DNA of 57,666 nt from Deltaproteobacteria bacterium. GTDB taxonomy: Bacteria > Myxococcota > SpSt-1050 > JACRCP01. A program made the position numbers and the translations under genes. The stretch covers positions 1 through 57,666 of the forward strand of contig JACRCP010000008.1 in assembly GCA_016218965.1 (NCBI GenBank). Direction: 5' to 3'. Of this stretch, positions 46,074 through 54,489 are shown one piece after another; the stretch's first letter is position 1, and every line of letters begins with the position of its first letter. A model generated the notes under the pieces. It made no database searches, had not been told where the DNA came from, and saw nothing but the letters and a program-made list of their open reading frames with translations.

Positions 46074-47006
46074 ATGGAGCTTCATCAGCTGAAGTGTTTC
46101 ATTGCGGTCATCGAGGAGGGCGGGTTCAACCGCGCGACGACGAGGCTCCACATCACCCAGCCGGCGCTCTCGTACCAGATCAAACAGCTCGAGGACGAGT
46201 TGGGGGCATCGCTCTTTCACCGGCGGCCGCGCGGGATCAGCCCGACCGAGGCGGGCAGGGTGCTTTTCCAGCATGCGCAGGACGTGATCGAGCGGGTCAG
46301 ACAGGCCCGCCGGGCGATCGAGAGGCTTTCCAAGGGCGTGGTCGGAGAGATCCGCATCGGGACGGTCAACAGCGTCGGGATCTACTTCCTTCCGCCGGTG
46401 CTTCAAAAGATCAAGGAGAAATACCCGCTCGCGCGGCCGACGGTCATGTACCGGCGCGGCGGCGAGGTGATGGAGGCGCTCCTCTCCAGCCAAGTCGACG
46501 TCGCGGTGCTCGCAAACCCGCGTCCCGATCGGCGGCTGAATTTCGAAACCATCATCGAAGAGAAGGTTTCGCTCGTCTGCAGCAAGGGCCACCCGTTCTT
46601 CGGGAGGACTTCCGTCCAGCCGCACGAGCTTCGCGGTTTGCCGTTCATTTCGCTCACGCAGGAAACGCCGACGGGCATGCTGGTCAAGGACTACCTCGCC
46701 AAGCTGGGCGTGAGCGTGGACGTGGTCGTCTCGACGCCCAACGTCGACACCGTGCGCAAGATGGTCGAGGTCGGGCTGGGGGTAGCGTTCCTCCCCGACA
46801 TGGTGACGAGCGCCGACGTGAGCTGTGACGGCAAGCCGATTGATCTCATCTCGCGCGTCGAGGTCCGGCCCTCGCTCACGCGCAAGATCGTCCTCGTGAC
46901 CTGGAAGAAGTTCCAGTGCGGCCAGGTCGTCCAGGCCTTCCTCGACGAGCTCCGGTGGCACGGCGGCCACTGGAAGGCGTGCGTCGAGTCGCGGCCGCGG
47001 AAGTAG
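46074..47006 (+). CDS. LysR-family transcriptional regulator
   Basis: A 310-residue protein with an N-terminal winged helix-turn-helix (MELHQLKCFIAVIEEGGFNRA, TRLHITQPALSYQIKQLEDELG) and a two-lobed effector domain beginning near residue 92 (GEIRIGTVNSVGIYFLP). The ATG at 46074 has AGGGAAGGA upstream; a longer in-frame start at 45993 falls in the palindromic promoter and is rejected. It sits directly before aprB in the same direction, so a role in controlling the sulfate-metabolism genes is likely but inferred. The effector is unknown. Confidence 0.88.
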   Translation: MELHQLKCFIAVIEEGGFNRATTRLHITQPALSYQIKQLEDELGASLFHRRPRGISPTEAGRVLFQHAQDVIERVRQARRAIERLSKGVVGEIRIGTVNSVGIYFLPPVLQKIKEKYPLARPTVMYRRGGEVMEALLSSQVDVAVLANPRPDRRLNFETIIEEKVSLVCSKGHPFFGRTSVQPHELRGLPFISLTQETPTGMLVKDYLAKLGVSVDVVVSTPNVDTVRKMVEVGLGVAFLPDMVTSADVSCDGKPIDLISRVEVRPSLTRKIVLVTWKKFQCGQVVQAFLDELRWHGGHWKACVESRPRK

Positions 47007-47035
47007 CCGCGGCCCCTCATCATCAAATCTTTTTA
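46993..47035 (+). terminator. Weak terminator candidate after the LysR gene
   Basis: GGCCGCGG (46993-47000) pairs with CCGCGGCC (47007-47014) across the LysR stop codon. A TCTTTTT tract follows 13 bases later. Confidence 0.35.
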
Positions 47036-47058
47036 TCCCCTGAATTCAAAATTTCGTC

Positions 47059-47087
47059 TTGATTGCCATTTTGGTTACTGATATCAG
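47059..47087 (+). promoter_or_regulatory. aprBA promoter
   Basis: TTGATT (47059-47064), a 17-base spacer and TATCAG (47082-47087). The -10 is inside the palindrome CTGATATCAG (47078-47087). Confidence 0.5.
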
Positions 47088-47101
47088 TCCAGGCGTGTAC
47101 G

Positions 47102-47115
47102 GTTTGATGTCAAAC
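47102..47115. promoter_or_regulatory. Palindrome GTTTGATGTCAAAC upstream of aprB
   Basis: Six-base arms with a two-base centre, about 15 bases after the predicted -10, placed where a repressor would block aprBA. It could be the binding site of the neighbouring LysR protein or of another dimeric regulator. Confidence 0.5.
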
Positions 47116-47180
47116 AAAAGTTGAGTGTGAAATATTTGTTGTTAACCCGTAAGACGGCCGGAGGGCCAAGGAGGTAGCTG

Positions 47181-47636
47181 ATGCCAAGTTTCGTCAACCC
47201 GGAGAAGTGCGACGGGTGCAAGGCGCTCGACAAGACCGCGTGCCAGTACGTCTGCCCCAACGATCTCATGGTGCTCAACAAGGACACCATGAAGGCGTAC
47301 AACCAGGAGCCCGACCAGTGCTGGGAGTGTCAGTGCTGCGTGAAGATCTGCGCGCAGCAGGCCATGGACGTCCGCGGGTACGCCGACTTCATCCCGCTCG
47401 GCGCGTCGGTGGTGCCGCTCCGCTCGTCGGACAGCATCATGTGGACCATCAAGTTTCGCAACGGCCAGATCAAGCGGTTCAAGTTCCCGATCCGCACCAC
47501 CCCGGAAGGCAAGGCCGAGCCGGCGGGCGGATGGGACACCAAGGCGAACATCGACGACTTCACGCTGTTTACCGAGCCCGCCTCACTGGGACTCGAAACC
47601 GTTGCGGCCCCGGGCACCAAGACCTGGAAGAAGTGA
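47181..47636 (+). CDS. aprB: Adenylylsulfate reductase beta subunit AprB
   Basis: A 151-residue ferredoxin-like subunit that passes electrons to the flavin of AprA. Two [4Fe-4S] clusters are coordinated by CDGCKALDKTACQYVCP (near 10-25) and CWECQCCVKICAQQAMD (near 48-60). A C-terminal extension wraps around AprA in known structures and is present here (from about residue 70). AAGGAGG precedes the ATG. aprA follows after 15 bases. Cytoplasmic. Confidence 0.97.
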   Translation: MPSFVNPEKCDGCKALDKTACQYVCPNDLMVLNKDTMKAYNQEPDQCWECQCCVKICAQQAMDVRGYADFIPLGASVVPLRSSDSIMWTIKFRNGQIKRFKFPIRTTPEGKAEPAGGWDTKANIDDFTLFTEPASLGLETVAAPGTKTWKK

Positions 47637-47651
47637 AAAGGAGACAAGACA

Positions 47652-49535
47652 ATGGCAAACTTTGAAACCGTAAGAGTCGACACCGATGTCCTGATCCTTG
47701 GCGGCGGAATGGCCGCGTGCGGCGCCGCCGTCGAAGCCGCCTACTGGGCCAAAAAGAACAACCTCAAGGTGACGCTCGTCGACAAGGCGGCGATGGACCG
47801 CTCGGGCGCGGTCGCCATGGGGCTCTCGGCGCTCAACCAGTACGTGGGCTTGAGGGACGGCGAAAACACCATCAAGGACTACTGCGACTACGTGCGCAAC
47901 GACCTCATGGGCATCACCCGCGAGGACCTGGTGGCGAGCATCGCCCGTCACGTGGACTCGACCATCCACCTCTTCGAAAAGTGGGGTCTCCCGATCTGGA
48001 AGGACGAGAAGGGCGCGTACGTCCACGAGGGCCGCTGGCAGCTCATGATCAACGGCGAGTCATACAAAGTGGTCATCGCCGAGGCCGCCAAGAATGCGCT
48101 CACCCAGAACGGGCACGAGTACTTCGAGCGCGTCTTCATCACCCACCCGCTGGTCGAGGGCGGCCGCTGCGTCGGCGCCGTCGGGTTCAGCGTCCGCGAG
48201 AACAAGTTCTACGTGTTCCGCGCGCAGGCGGTGCTCGCGGCCATGGGCGGAGCGGTCGGGGTGTTCAAGCCGCGTTCGTCGGGCGAAGGCGCCGGCCGCG
48301 CCTGGTACCCGCCGTTCAACTCGGGCGCCAGCGCGTACTTCACGCTCAAGGCGGGCGCCGAGATGACCTGCCAGGAAGTCCGGTTCATCCCGGTCCGGTT
48401 CAAGGACGCGTACGGCCCGGTCGGCGCGTGGTTCCTGCTGTTCAAGTCCCGCGCGACCAATGCGCTGGGCGAGAACTACATGGAGACCCGCAAGGCCGAG
48501 CTCGACAACTGGGCGCCGTACGGCAAGGTAAAGCCGGTCCCGGCGAACCTCCGGAACTACCTCGGCATGCTCGATGTGATGGAGGGCAAGGGCCCCATCT
48601 ACATGCGTACCGAGGAGGCCTTGGGCAAGATCGCCGAGCAGTACAAGGACGACAAAAAGGCCTACGCCAAGAAAATGAAGGAGCTCGAGTCCGAGGCGTG
48701 GGAGGACTTCCTCGACATGACCATCTCCCAGGCCATGCTCTGGGCCGCCACGAACGTCCAGCCCGAAGAGAAACCCTCCGAGATCGCCGCCGCCGAGCCG
48801 TACTTCATCGGTTCGCACTCCGGGGCGTCGGGCGCCTGGGTGAGCGGTCCCAAGGACCTCGCCCCGCCCGAGTACTTCTGGGGCTACGAGAACATGGCGA
48901 CGGTGAAGGGCCTGTTCTGCGCGGGCGACGCGTCGGGCGCAAGCTCGCACAAGTTCTCGTCGGGGTCGCACGCCGAGGGCCGCATAGCCGCGAAGAGCGC
49001 CGTCCGGTACGTCGTCAAGGAAAAACCGGGCCTGGCCAACGTGAGCGATGCGACCATCGAAGGCCTCAAGGACCTGGTCTACAAGCCGCTCAAGCTCTTC
49101 GAAGAGAGCCAGAAGAAGTCCACGCAGGCCGACGTGAACCCCGGCTACATCATGCCGAACCAGTTCCGTATGCGCCTGCAGAAGCTCATGGACGAATACG
49201 CCGGCGGCGTGACTGCACAGTTCACCACCTCGGGGGCGCTCTGCCAGAGGGGGCTCGAACTTCTCAAGACGCTCAAGGAGGACTCCGCGTCCCTCGGCGC
49301 CAAGACGCTGCACGACCTGATGCGCTGCTGGGAGAACTACCACCGCATGTACCAGGCCGAGGCGCACGTCCGCTCGATCCTTTTCCGCGAGGAAACGCGG
49401 TGGCCGGGCTACTACTTCCGGTCGGACAAGCCCAAGATGGACCCGAACTGGCAGTGCTTTGTGAACTGCGTGATGGACCCGAAGTCCGAAGAGTGGACCA
49501 TGAAGAAGGTCCCGATCAAGTACATCTTCGCGTGA
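47652..49535 (+). CDS. aprA: Adenylylsulfate reductase alpha subunit AprA
   Basis: A 627-residue FAD enzyme of the fumarate-reductase superfamily. It interconverts APS with sulfite and AMP, the second step of dissimilatory sulfate reduction or the reverse in sulfur oxidation. VDTDVLILGGGMAACGAA is the FAD site, MDRSGAVAMGLSALNQY and HEGRWQLMINGESYK are conserved Apr segments, and the SSGSHAEGRIA region carries the active-site His of known AprA. Full length. Direction cannot be decided from this gene alone. A strong terminator follows. Confidence 0.97.
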   Translation: MANFETVRVDTDVLILGGGMAACGAAVEAAYWAKKNNLKVTLVDKAAMDRSGAVAMGLSALNQYVGLRDGENTIKDYCDYVRNDLMGITREDLVASIARHVDSTIHLFEKWGLPIWKDEKGAYVHEGRWQLMINGESYKVVIAEAAKNALTQNGHEYFERVFITHPLVEGGRCVGAVGFSVRENKFYVFRAQAVLAAMGGAVGVFKPRSSGEGAGRAWYPPFNSGASAYFTLKAGAEMTCQEVRFIPVRFKDAYGPVGAWFLLFKSRATNALGENYMETRKAELDNWAPYGKVKPVPANLRNYLGMLDVMEGKGPIYMRTEEALGKIAEQYKDDKKAYAKKMKELESEAWEDFLDMTISQAMLWAATNVQPEEKPSEIAAAEPYFIGSHSGASGAWVSGPKDLAPPEYFWGYENMATVKGLFCAGDASGASSHKFSSGSHAEGRIAAKSAVRYVVKEKPGLANVSDATIEGLKDLVYKPLKLFEESQKKSTQADVNPGYIMPNQFRMRLQKLMDEYAGGVTAQFTTSGALCQRGLELLKTLKEDSASLGAKTLHDLMRCWENYHRMYQAEAHVRSILFREETRWPGYYFRSDKPKMDPNWQCFVNCVMDPKSEEWTMKKVPIKYIFA

Positions 49536-49578
49536 TCGGACCGCGTACTTGATTCGGTCGGGTTGTCTGTGATTGGGA

Positions 49579-49615
49579 GCCCCGGGCGCCGAAACGGGCG
49601 CCCGGGGCTTTGCCT
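49579..49615 (+). terminator. Strong intrinsic terminator after aprBA
   Basis: A perfect 12-bp stem (49579-49590 with 49597-49608, GCCCCGGGCGCC and its complement) and a six-base loop GAAACG, followed by TTTGCCTTGTT. It separates aprBA from the accessory-qmo-sat genes. Confidence 0.85.
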
Positions 49616-49621
49616 TGTTGC

Positions 49622-49682
49622 TCCGGGGGATCGCTACGCGAACGTCCCCCGGACCCCCTGCTCGCTCCGGCGCAGCAAGTCC
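49622..49682 (-). repeat. Dispersed ~60-bp repeat, inverted copy C
   Basis: On the minus strand it begins CTTGCTGCGCCGGAGCGAGC and continues with the G-run and CCCCCG blocks of the copies found in the ends of ftsL and murE. More diverged than those two. It lies between the apr terminator and the zinc-ribbon gene. Confidence 0.7.
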
Positions 49683-49714
49683 GCCTGCGCTCGCTGTTTC
49701 GACGGAGATGACTG

Positions 49715-50083
49715 ATGGCTGCTGCGAAGGCGAAACCCACCTGTCCCCATTGCGGGTCCGAACTGCTGGCGTTCGAGCTTCCGGAGGCCGGAGGATGGGA
49801 CGTGCGGCACCACCTCGCATGTTTCAATGACGACTGTTCGTACTTCCGGCGCGGCTGGGAGTGGATGATGTCCCGGTACAGCCGGAAGGCGTCTTATCGG
49901 TATCGGATCGACCCGTCAAGCGGGCACGAGTCGCCGCTGGCGGTCTGGTCCGAGACGGCGCTTCGCGATCGCATAGTGACTCCGAAAACGGAAGAAGCCG
50001 GCAAGCCGCGGCCGAAACCGGTCCGAAAGAAGGCCGGGAGAAGTCGTTCCCGCCCGACGTCCCGAAAGGGAAAAACGAAATGA
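49715..50083 (+). CDS. Small zinc-ribbon protein upstream of qmo genes
   Basis: A 122-residue protein. CPHCGSELLAFELPEAGGWD (CxxC near residue 10) and HHLACFNDDCSYFRRGWEWM (CxxxxC near 36) form a zinc-ribbon-like four-Cys set, similar to the Ogr/Delta-like zinc-finger annotation found in delta-lineage genomes. The C-terminal third is a basic Lys/Arg/Ser-rich tail. CGGAG lies upstream. Its end overlaps the next gene (ATGA). Function is unknown; its place before the qmo genes suggests a role in expression or assembly of this pathway. Confidence 0.75.
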   Translation: MAAAKAKPTCPHCGSELLAFELPEAGGWDVRHHLACFNDDCSYFRRGWEWMMSRYSRKASYRYRIDPSSGHESPLAVWSETALRDRIVTPKTEEAGKPRPKPVRKKAGRSRSRPTSRKGKTK

Positions 50084-50949
50084 AAAAGAAAAAGACGGCG
50101 CCCGGGCGGGGGAAGGCGGTCGGGAAGGCGAGGGCGGCCCGGCGGCCGGCCGCTCCCGCGAAGGCGCATCCGCTGCCCGACGCCCTGCGCGGGCGCAAGG
50201 TGTTGGGAAAGGGCGACGGTTTCCGGTTCGGCTGTCACTCGCGCCTTTCGTGTTTCACGAGCTGCTGTGCCGACGTGAACATACTCCTCACGCCGGTCGA
50301 TGTCCTTCGGCTCTCGCGCCGTCTGGGCATCAAGACCGGCGAGTTCATCGCGCGGCACACGCTCACCCCGGTGACGAAGGACCTGCACCTTCCCGTGCTC
50401 ATGCTTCGCATGGGCGACGCGCCGGACAAGCGGTGCCCGTTTGTCGGGGCGGCCGGGTGTACGGTATACGAGGATCGCCCGTGGTCGTGCAGGATGTACC
50501 CGGTCGGGATGGGCATCCCCCCGGCGCGCGCCGGCGAGGACCCGCGGCCGGTCTATTTCTTGTTCGAGGACGGGTTCTGCAAGGGCCGCGCCGAGCGGGC
50601 GGAATGGAGCGTCGAGAGGTGGCGGGCGGACCAGGGTGTTGCGGCCAGGGAGGACATCGAGTCCGGCTATCGAGAGGTCGTTTCGCACCCGTGGTTCATC
50701 GGCGGCCGCCAGTTCGACCCCAAGCGTATGGAGATGTTCCACATGGCGTGTTATGACCTCGACAAGTTCCGGGAGTTGGTGTTCGGGAGCTCGTTTTTTG
50801 CCAGGTTCGAGGTCGACGATCCGCTCAAGGCCGCAATGGAAAAGGACGACGACGCGCTCCTGCGTTTCGGCTTTCGCTGGCTCAAGTTCGCGCTTTTCGG
50901 CGAGCCGACGATAAAGGTGCGCGCCGGCGCCCGCGTGACGCAGGGCTGA
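50080..50949 (+). CDS. YkgJ-type cysteine-cluster protein
   Basis: About 289 residues from ATG 50080, overlapping the zinc-ribbon stop codon (ATGA). After a basic N-terminal tail it has FGCHSRLSCFTSCCADVNILLTP (CxxxxxCxxxCC) and later GAAGCTVYEDRPWSCRMYPVG. This matches the Fe/Zn-chelating Cys-cluster family (YkgJ, UPF0153). The family may bind an Fe-S or zinc centre; no enzyme activity is established. It lies 12 bases before qmoA in what looks like one operon, so a maturation role for the Fe-S-rich Qmo complex is a reasonable inference. Confidence 0.78.
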   Translation: MKKKKTAPGRGKAVGKARAARRPAAPAKAHPLPDALRGRKVLGKGDGFRFGCHSRLSCFTSCCADVNILLTPVDVLRLSRRLGIKTGEFIARHTLTPVTKDLHLPVLMLRMGDAPDKRCPFVGAAGCTVYEDRPWSCRMYPVGMGIPPARAGEDPRPVYFLFEDGFCKGRAERAEWSVERWRADQGVAAREDIESGYREVVSHPWFIGGRQFDPKRMEMFHMACYDLDKFRELVFGSSFFARFEVDDPLKAAMEKDDDALLRFGFRWLKFALFGEPTIKVRAGARVTQG

Positions 50950-50961
50950 ATGGAGGAACGA

Positions 50962-52215
50962 ATGACTGCGACGAAACAGAAGCCAATCCTCGTCGTGGGG
51001 GCGGGGATCGCCGGCATGACGGTAGCCCTGGAGGCCGCCGAGGCGGGCCGCGAGGCGATCCTTGTCGAGAAGGAACCGGCGGTCGGCGGCCGCGTCGCGA
51101 GGATCCACAACTATTTTCCCAAGATGTGTCCGCCCGCCTGCGGGATGGAGTTGAACGTCCGAAGGCTCGAAAAGAACTCCCGGATCCGCGTGCTCACGGC
51201 GGCCGAGGTGACGCGGGCCGATCGATCGGGCGTCGGATGGAAAGTGACCGTGCGCCAGGAGCCGCAGTACGTCAATGCGCGCTGCACCGTCTGCGGCGAC
51301 TGCGAGAAGGCCTGCGCCGACACGGTGGCCGACCCGTTCAACTTCGGGATGAGCAAGGCAAAGGCGGCGCGGCAGTTCCGCCCCGACGCGTGGCCCCGCC
51401 GTTTCGTCCTCGACAAGGACGCCATCGCGGACGGCGGCAAGACGGTCAAAGAGGCGTGCAAGTTCGGAGCGATTGACCTTGACGCGATGCCACGCGAGGA
51501 GTCGTTTGACGTTTCTGCAGTCGTTCTGGCGACCGGCTGGCACCCGTATCCCAAGGAGAAGCTCCCCGAGCTGGGGGGCGGAGTCTGTCGGGATGTCATC
51601 GCGAACGTCGAGATGGAGAGGCTCGCGTCGCCGTCCGGGCCGACCGGAGGGAAGATCGTTCGTCCGTCGGACGGGAATCCCCCAAAAAGGGTCGCGTTTG
51701 TTCAGTGCGCCGGATCGCGCGATGTGAACCATCTCGCCTATTGCTCGGGGGTCTGCTGCCTCGCGTCCCTGAAACACGCGGGCTACGTCAAAGAACAGAT
51801 CCCCGATGCCGAGGTGACGATCTTCTACATCGACCGGCGCACGCCCGGGCGCAACGAGGAGGTGCTCGCAAAGATCTCGGCCCTGCCGGGCGTCAAGCTC
51901 GTCAAGGGCAAGGCGGGCAAGGTCGAGAGCACCCCCGACGGGGCGCTCAAGCTCCGGGCCGAGGACGTCGAGGCGGGCAGGATCGCCGAGGGCGTCTTCG
52001 ACCTCGTGGTGCTCGCGACGGGCATGGAATCGAACCTGAAGGGGGCCGCGCTGCCGTTCGGGACGGCGCTCGATCCCGACGGTTTCGGTCTTGACGATCC
52101 CGAAGCATGCGTCTTTGTGGCCGGCGTCGCAAGAAGGCCCGAGGACGTGGCGGCATCGGTGCGCGATGCGACGGGCGTCGCCGCCAGGGCCGCGGCCGCG
52201 GCGAGGAGGTCGTGA
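50962..52215 (+). CDS. qmoA: Quinone-modifying oxidoreductase subunit QmoA
   Basis: A 417-residue HdrA-related flavoprotein. VVGAGIAGMTVALEAAEAG is the FAD site, NYFPKMCPPACGMEL is typical of QmoA, CTVCGDCEKAC could bind an Fe-S centre, and VAFVQCAGSRD is shared with HdrA. Qmo passes electrons between menaquinol and AprBA. ATG 50962 (TGGAGGAACGAATG) is preferred to ATG 50950, which has no ribosome site. Its stop overlaps the qmoB start. Cytoplasmic side of the membrane complex. Confidence 0.95.
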   Translation: MTATKQKPILVVGAGIAGMTVALEAAEAGREAILVEKEPAVGGRVARIHNYFPKMCPPACGMELNVRRLEKNSRIRVLTAAEVTRADRSGVGWKVTVRQEPQYVNARCTVCGDCEKACADTVADPFNFGMSKAKAARQFRPDAWPRRFVLDKDAIADGGKTVKEACKFGAIDLDAMPREESFDVSAVVLATGWHPYPKEKLPELGGGVCRDVIANVEMERLASPSGPTGGKIVRPSDGNPPKRVAFVQCAGSRDVNHLAYCSGVCCLASLKHAGYVKEQIPDAEVTIFYIDRRTPGRNEEVLAKISALPGVKLVKGKAGKVESTPDGALKLRAEDVEAGRIAEGVFDLVVLATGMESNLKGAALPFGTALDPDGFGLDDPEACVFVAGVARRPEDVAASVRDATGVAARAAAAARRS

Positions 52216-54476
52216 TGGACAAGGTCGGAGTTTTCATATGCAGCGGGTGTGACATCGGGGGCGCGGTGGACTGCTCCAAGCTCGAGGGCGTCGCAAAGGA
52301 GTCCGGTGCGGCACTTGTCGCGACACACGCCTGTCTTTGCTCGGACGAGGGCGCCGGGCTCGTCCGGAAGGCTGTGGACGGCGGTGAAGTGGACGGTTTG
52401 CTTCTGGCCGCATGCTCGGCCAGGACAAAATGCGAGGTCTTCAGGTTCGACCCGTTCAAGACGGCCGTTGAACGCTGCGCGCTCCGGGAGCAGTGCGCGT
52501 GGTCGCACCCGGCCGCGGCCAGGGACAAGGAGGACGACGACACGCAGATGCTCGCCGAGGACATGATCCGGATGTGGACGGTCCGGGTCAAAAAGGAGAC
52601 CCTCCCCAAGGTCTCGTCCGAGGCGGTTGACCGCACGGTGCTGGTTGTGGGCGGCGGTCTTGCCGGCATGCAGGCCGCGCTCGGCGCGGCCGGACTCGGG
52701 CACGCGGTCGTGCTCGTCGAAAAGCAGCCCCGCCTCGGCGGGTATCTCGCGTCGGTCGGCGGTCTTGCCCCGGAGTCGCCGCCATACGATCGGCTTCACG
52801 AAAACCACGCGGCGGCAATGGCCAAAAAGGTGGAGGCGGCCGGGACCATCAAGGTATTTTCGGGGTCCAACGTCAAGAGCATCTCGGGACAGCCGGGCCA
52901 GTTCGAGGTCGAGGTCGAGGCTCCAAAGGGCGTCCAGAAATTCAAGGCCGGGGCTGTCGTGCAGGCCACCGGGGCGCGGCCGTACGACGCCACGCGGCTC
53001 TCGCACCTTGGCTATGGGAAGTCAAAGGACGTGGTGACCTCGGCCGAGCTCGATGCGATGCTCGCGTCGGGCGGGGTGAAGCGGCCGTCCGACGGCGGCG
53101 AGCCCAAGCGCGTGGTCTTCGCGCAGTGCGCGGGTTCGCGCGACGCCGACCACCTTCCGTATTGCTCGAGCGAGTGCTGCCTCACCACGCTTCGGCAGGT
53201 CGCCGCCATTCGGAAGGGGTTCCCCGGCGTCGAATGCGCCACCATCTACCGCGATATGCGGGCGCCCGGACAGTACGAGCACTTCTACAAGGCCGTGCAG
53301 GAAACGCCCGGGGCGCTCTTCACGCGGGGGACCGTTGAGAAAGTCGGGGTGGACGGCGGACTCAAGGTGTTCGTGAAAGACAGCCTGCTCGGAAATGAAG
53401 TCGTGCTCGACGCCGACCTCGTGGTGCTCGCGACCGGGATGGTCCCGAATTCCGCGGATGGCGAGGCGATACGCCAGATCACGGACGCCTACGGGCGGAT
53501 CGAGAAAAAGGAGTCCGAGACGCAGGTCAAGGACGCGCAAGCGCTGGTCGACAAGCTCAAGCCGCACGAGGGCACCGAGATACTCAACCTGGGCTACCGG
53601 CAGGGGCCGGACCTCCCGGTGCTGCGCTACGGCTTTCCCGATTCGCACTACATCTGCTTTCCGTACGAGACGCGGCGGACGGGCATCTACGCCGCCGGCA
53701 CGCTCCGCGCGCCCATGGACCCCGCGCAGGCCGCCGAGGACGGCTGGGGCGCCGCGATGAAGGCCGCACAGTGCATCGAAATGGCCTCGCGCGGCGAGGC
53801 GGTGCACCCGCGGGCGGGCGACTTGGGGATCGCCGATTTCTTTCTCCAGAGGTGCACGCAGTGCAAGCGGTGCACCGAGGAGTGCCCGTTTGGCTCGCTC
53901 AACGAGGACGTCAAGGGCACGCCCCAGTACAACCAGCTCCGGTGCCGCAGGTGCGGGATCTGCCTCGGCGCGTGTCCCGAGCGCATCGTCTCGTTCCCCG
54001 ACTATTCGATCGAGGCCATCTCGGGCATGGTCAAGGAGATGAGCGTTCCCGAGGAATTCGAGGAAAAACCCCGGATCCTGGCGCTCTTGTGCGAGAACGA
54101 CGCGCTCCCCGCGCTCGACGAGGCGGCGGCCCGGCGCATGCAATGGAACCCGTGGGTACGCGTGGTCCCGGTGCGCTGCCTCGGGTCGGTCAACAACGTG
54201 TGGCTCGCCGACTCGCTCTCGCGGGGCGTTGACGGGATCCTGATGCTGGGCTGCAAGTACGGCGACGACTACCAGTGTCACTACGTGAAGGGGTCCGAGC
54301 TTGCCAACAAACGCATGGAGAACCTGCAGGAGACGCTCACGAGGCTCGCGCTCGATGCCGACCGGATCCGGATAGTGCAGGTGGCCCGGAACGAATACGC
54401 CCGCATCCCGGCCATTTTCGACGAGTTCGCCGAGGCGCTCGCGGGATTCGGCCCCAACCCGATGAAGGGGTTCTGA
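52215..54476 (+). CDS. qmoB: Quinone-modifying oxidoreductase subunit QmoB
   Basis: A 753-residue flavoprotein. It has an N-terminal HdrA-like Cys region (FICSGCDIGGAVDCSKLEG, CLCSDEG), an FAD domain (VVGGGLAGMQAALGAA near 140), and two [4Fe-4S] motifs, CTQCKRCTEECP (near 553) and CRRCGICLGACPE. The C-terminal MvhD-like domain has LGCKYGDDYQCHYVKGS. It is thought to face AprBA and may take part in electron bifurcation or confurcation. The ATG shares a base with the qmoA stop. Confidence 0.95.
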   Translation: MDKVGVFICSGCDIGGAVDCSKLEGVAKESGAALVATHACLCSDEGAGLVRKAVDGGEVDGLLLAACSARTKCEVFRFDPFKTAVERCALREQCAWSHPAAARDKEDDDTQMLAEDMIRMWTVRVKKETLPKVSSEAVDRTVLVVGGGLAGMQAALGAAGLGHAVVLVEKQPRLGGYLASVGGLAPESPPYDRLHENHAAAMAKKVEAAGTIKVFSGSNVKSISGQPGQFEVEVEAPKGVQKFKAGAVVQATGARPYDATRLSHLGYGKSKDVVTSAELDAMLASGGVKRPSDGGEPKRVVFAQCAGSRDADHLPYCSSECCLTTLRQVAAIRKGFPGVECATIYRDMRAPGQYEHFYKAVQETPGALFTRGTVEKVGVDGGLKVFVKDSLLGNEVVLDADLVVLATGMVPNSADGEAIRQITDAYGRIEKKESETQVKDAQALVDKLKPHEGTEILNLGYRQGPDLPVLRYGFPDSHYICFPYETRRTGIYAAGTLRAPMDPAQAAEDGWGAAMKAAQCIEMASRGEAVHPRAGDLGIADFFLQRCTQCKRCTEECPFGSLNEDVKGTPQYNQLRCRRCGICLGACPERIVSFPDYSIEAISGMVKEMSVPEEFEEKPRILALLCENDALPALDEAAARRMQWNPWVRVVPVRCLGSVNNVWLADSLSRGVDGILMLGCKYGDDYQCHYVKGSELANKRMENLQETLTRLALDADRIRIVQVARNEYARIPAIFDEFAEALAGFGPNPMKGF

Positions 54477-54489
54477 AGGAGGATTCGAG

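Noticed and set aside
44541..47180. tRNA or small RNA genes in intergenic gaps
   Set aside because: No cloverleaf arms or conserved T-loop sequences were found by eye; the gaps are explained by repeats, hairpins and promoters.
48060..49820. A long minus-strand open frame over aprA
   Set aside because: A shadow of aprA; its Arg/Gly/Val-rich composition has no domain, and the strand opposite has all AprA motifs.
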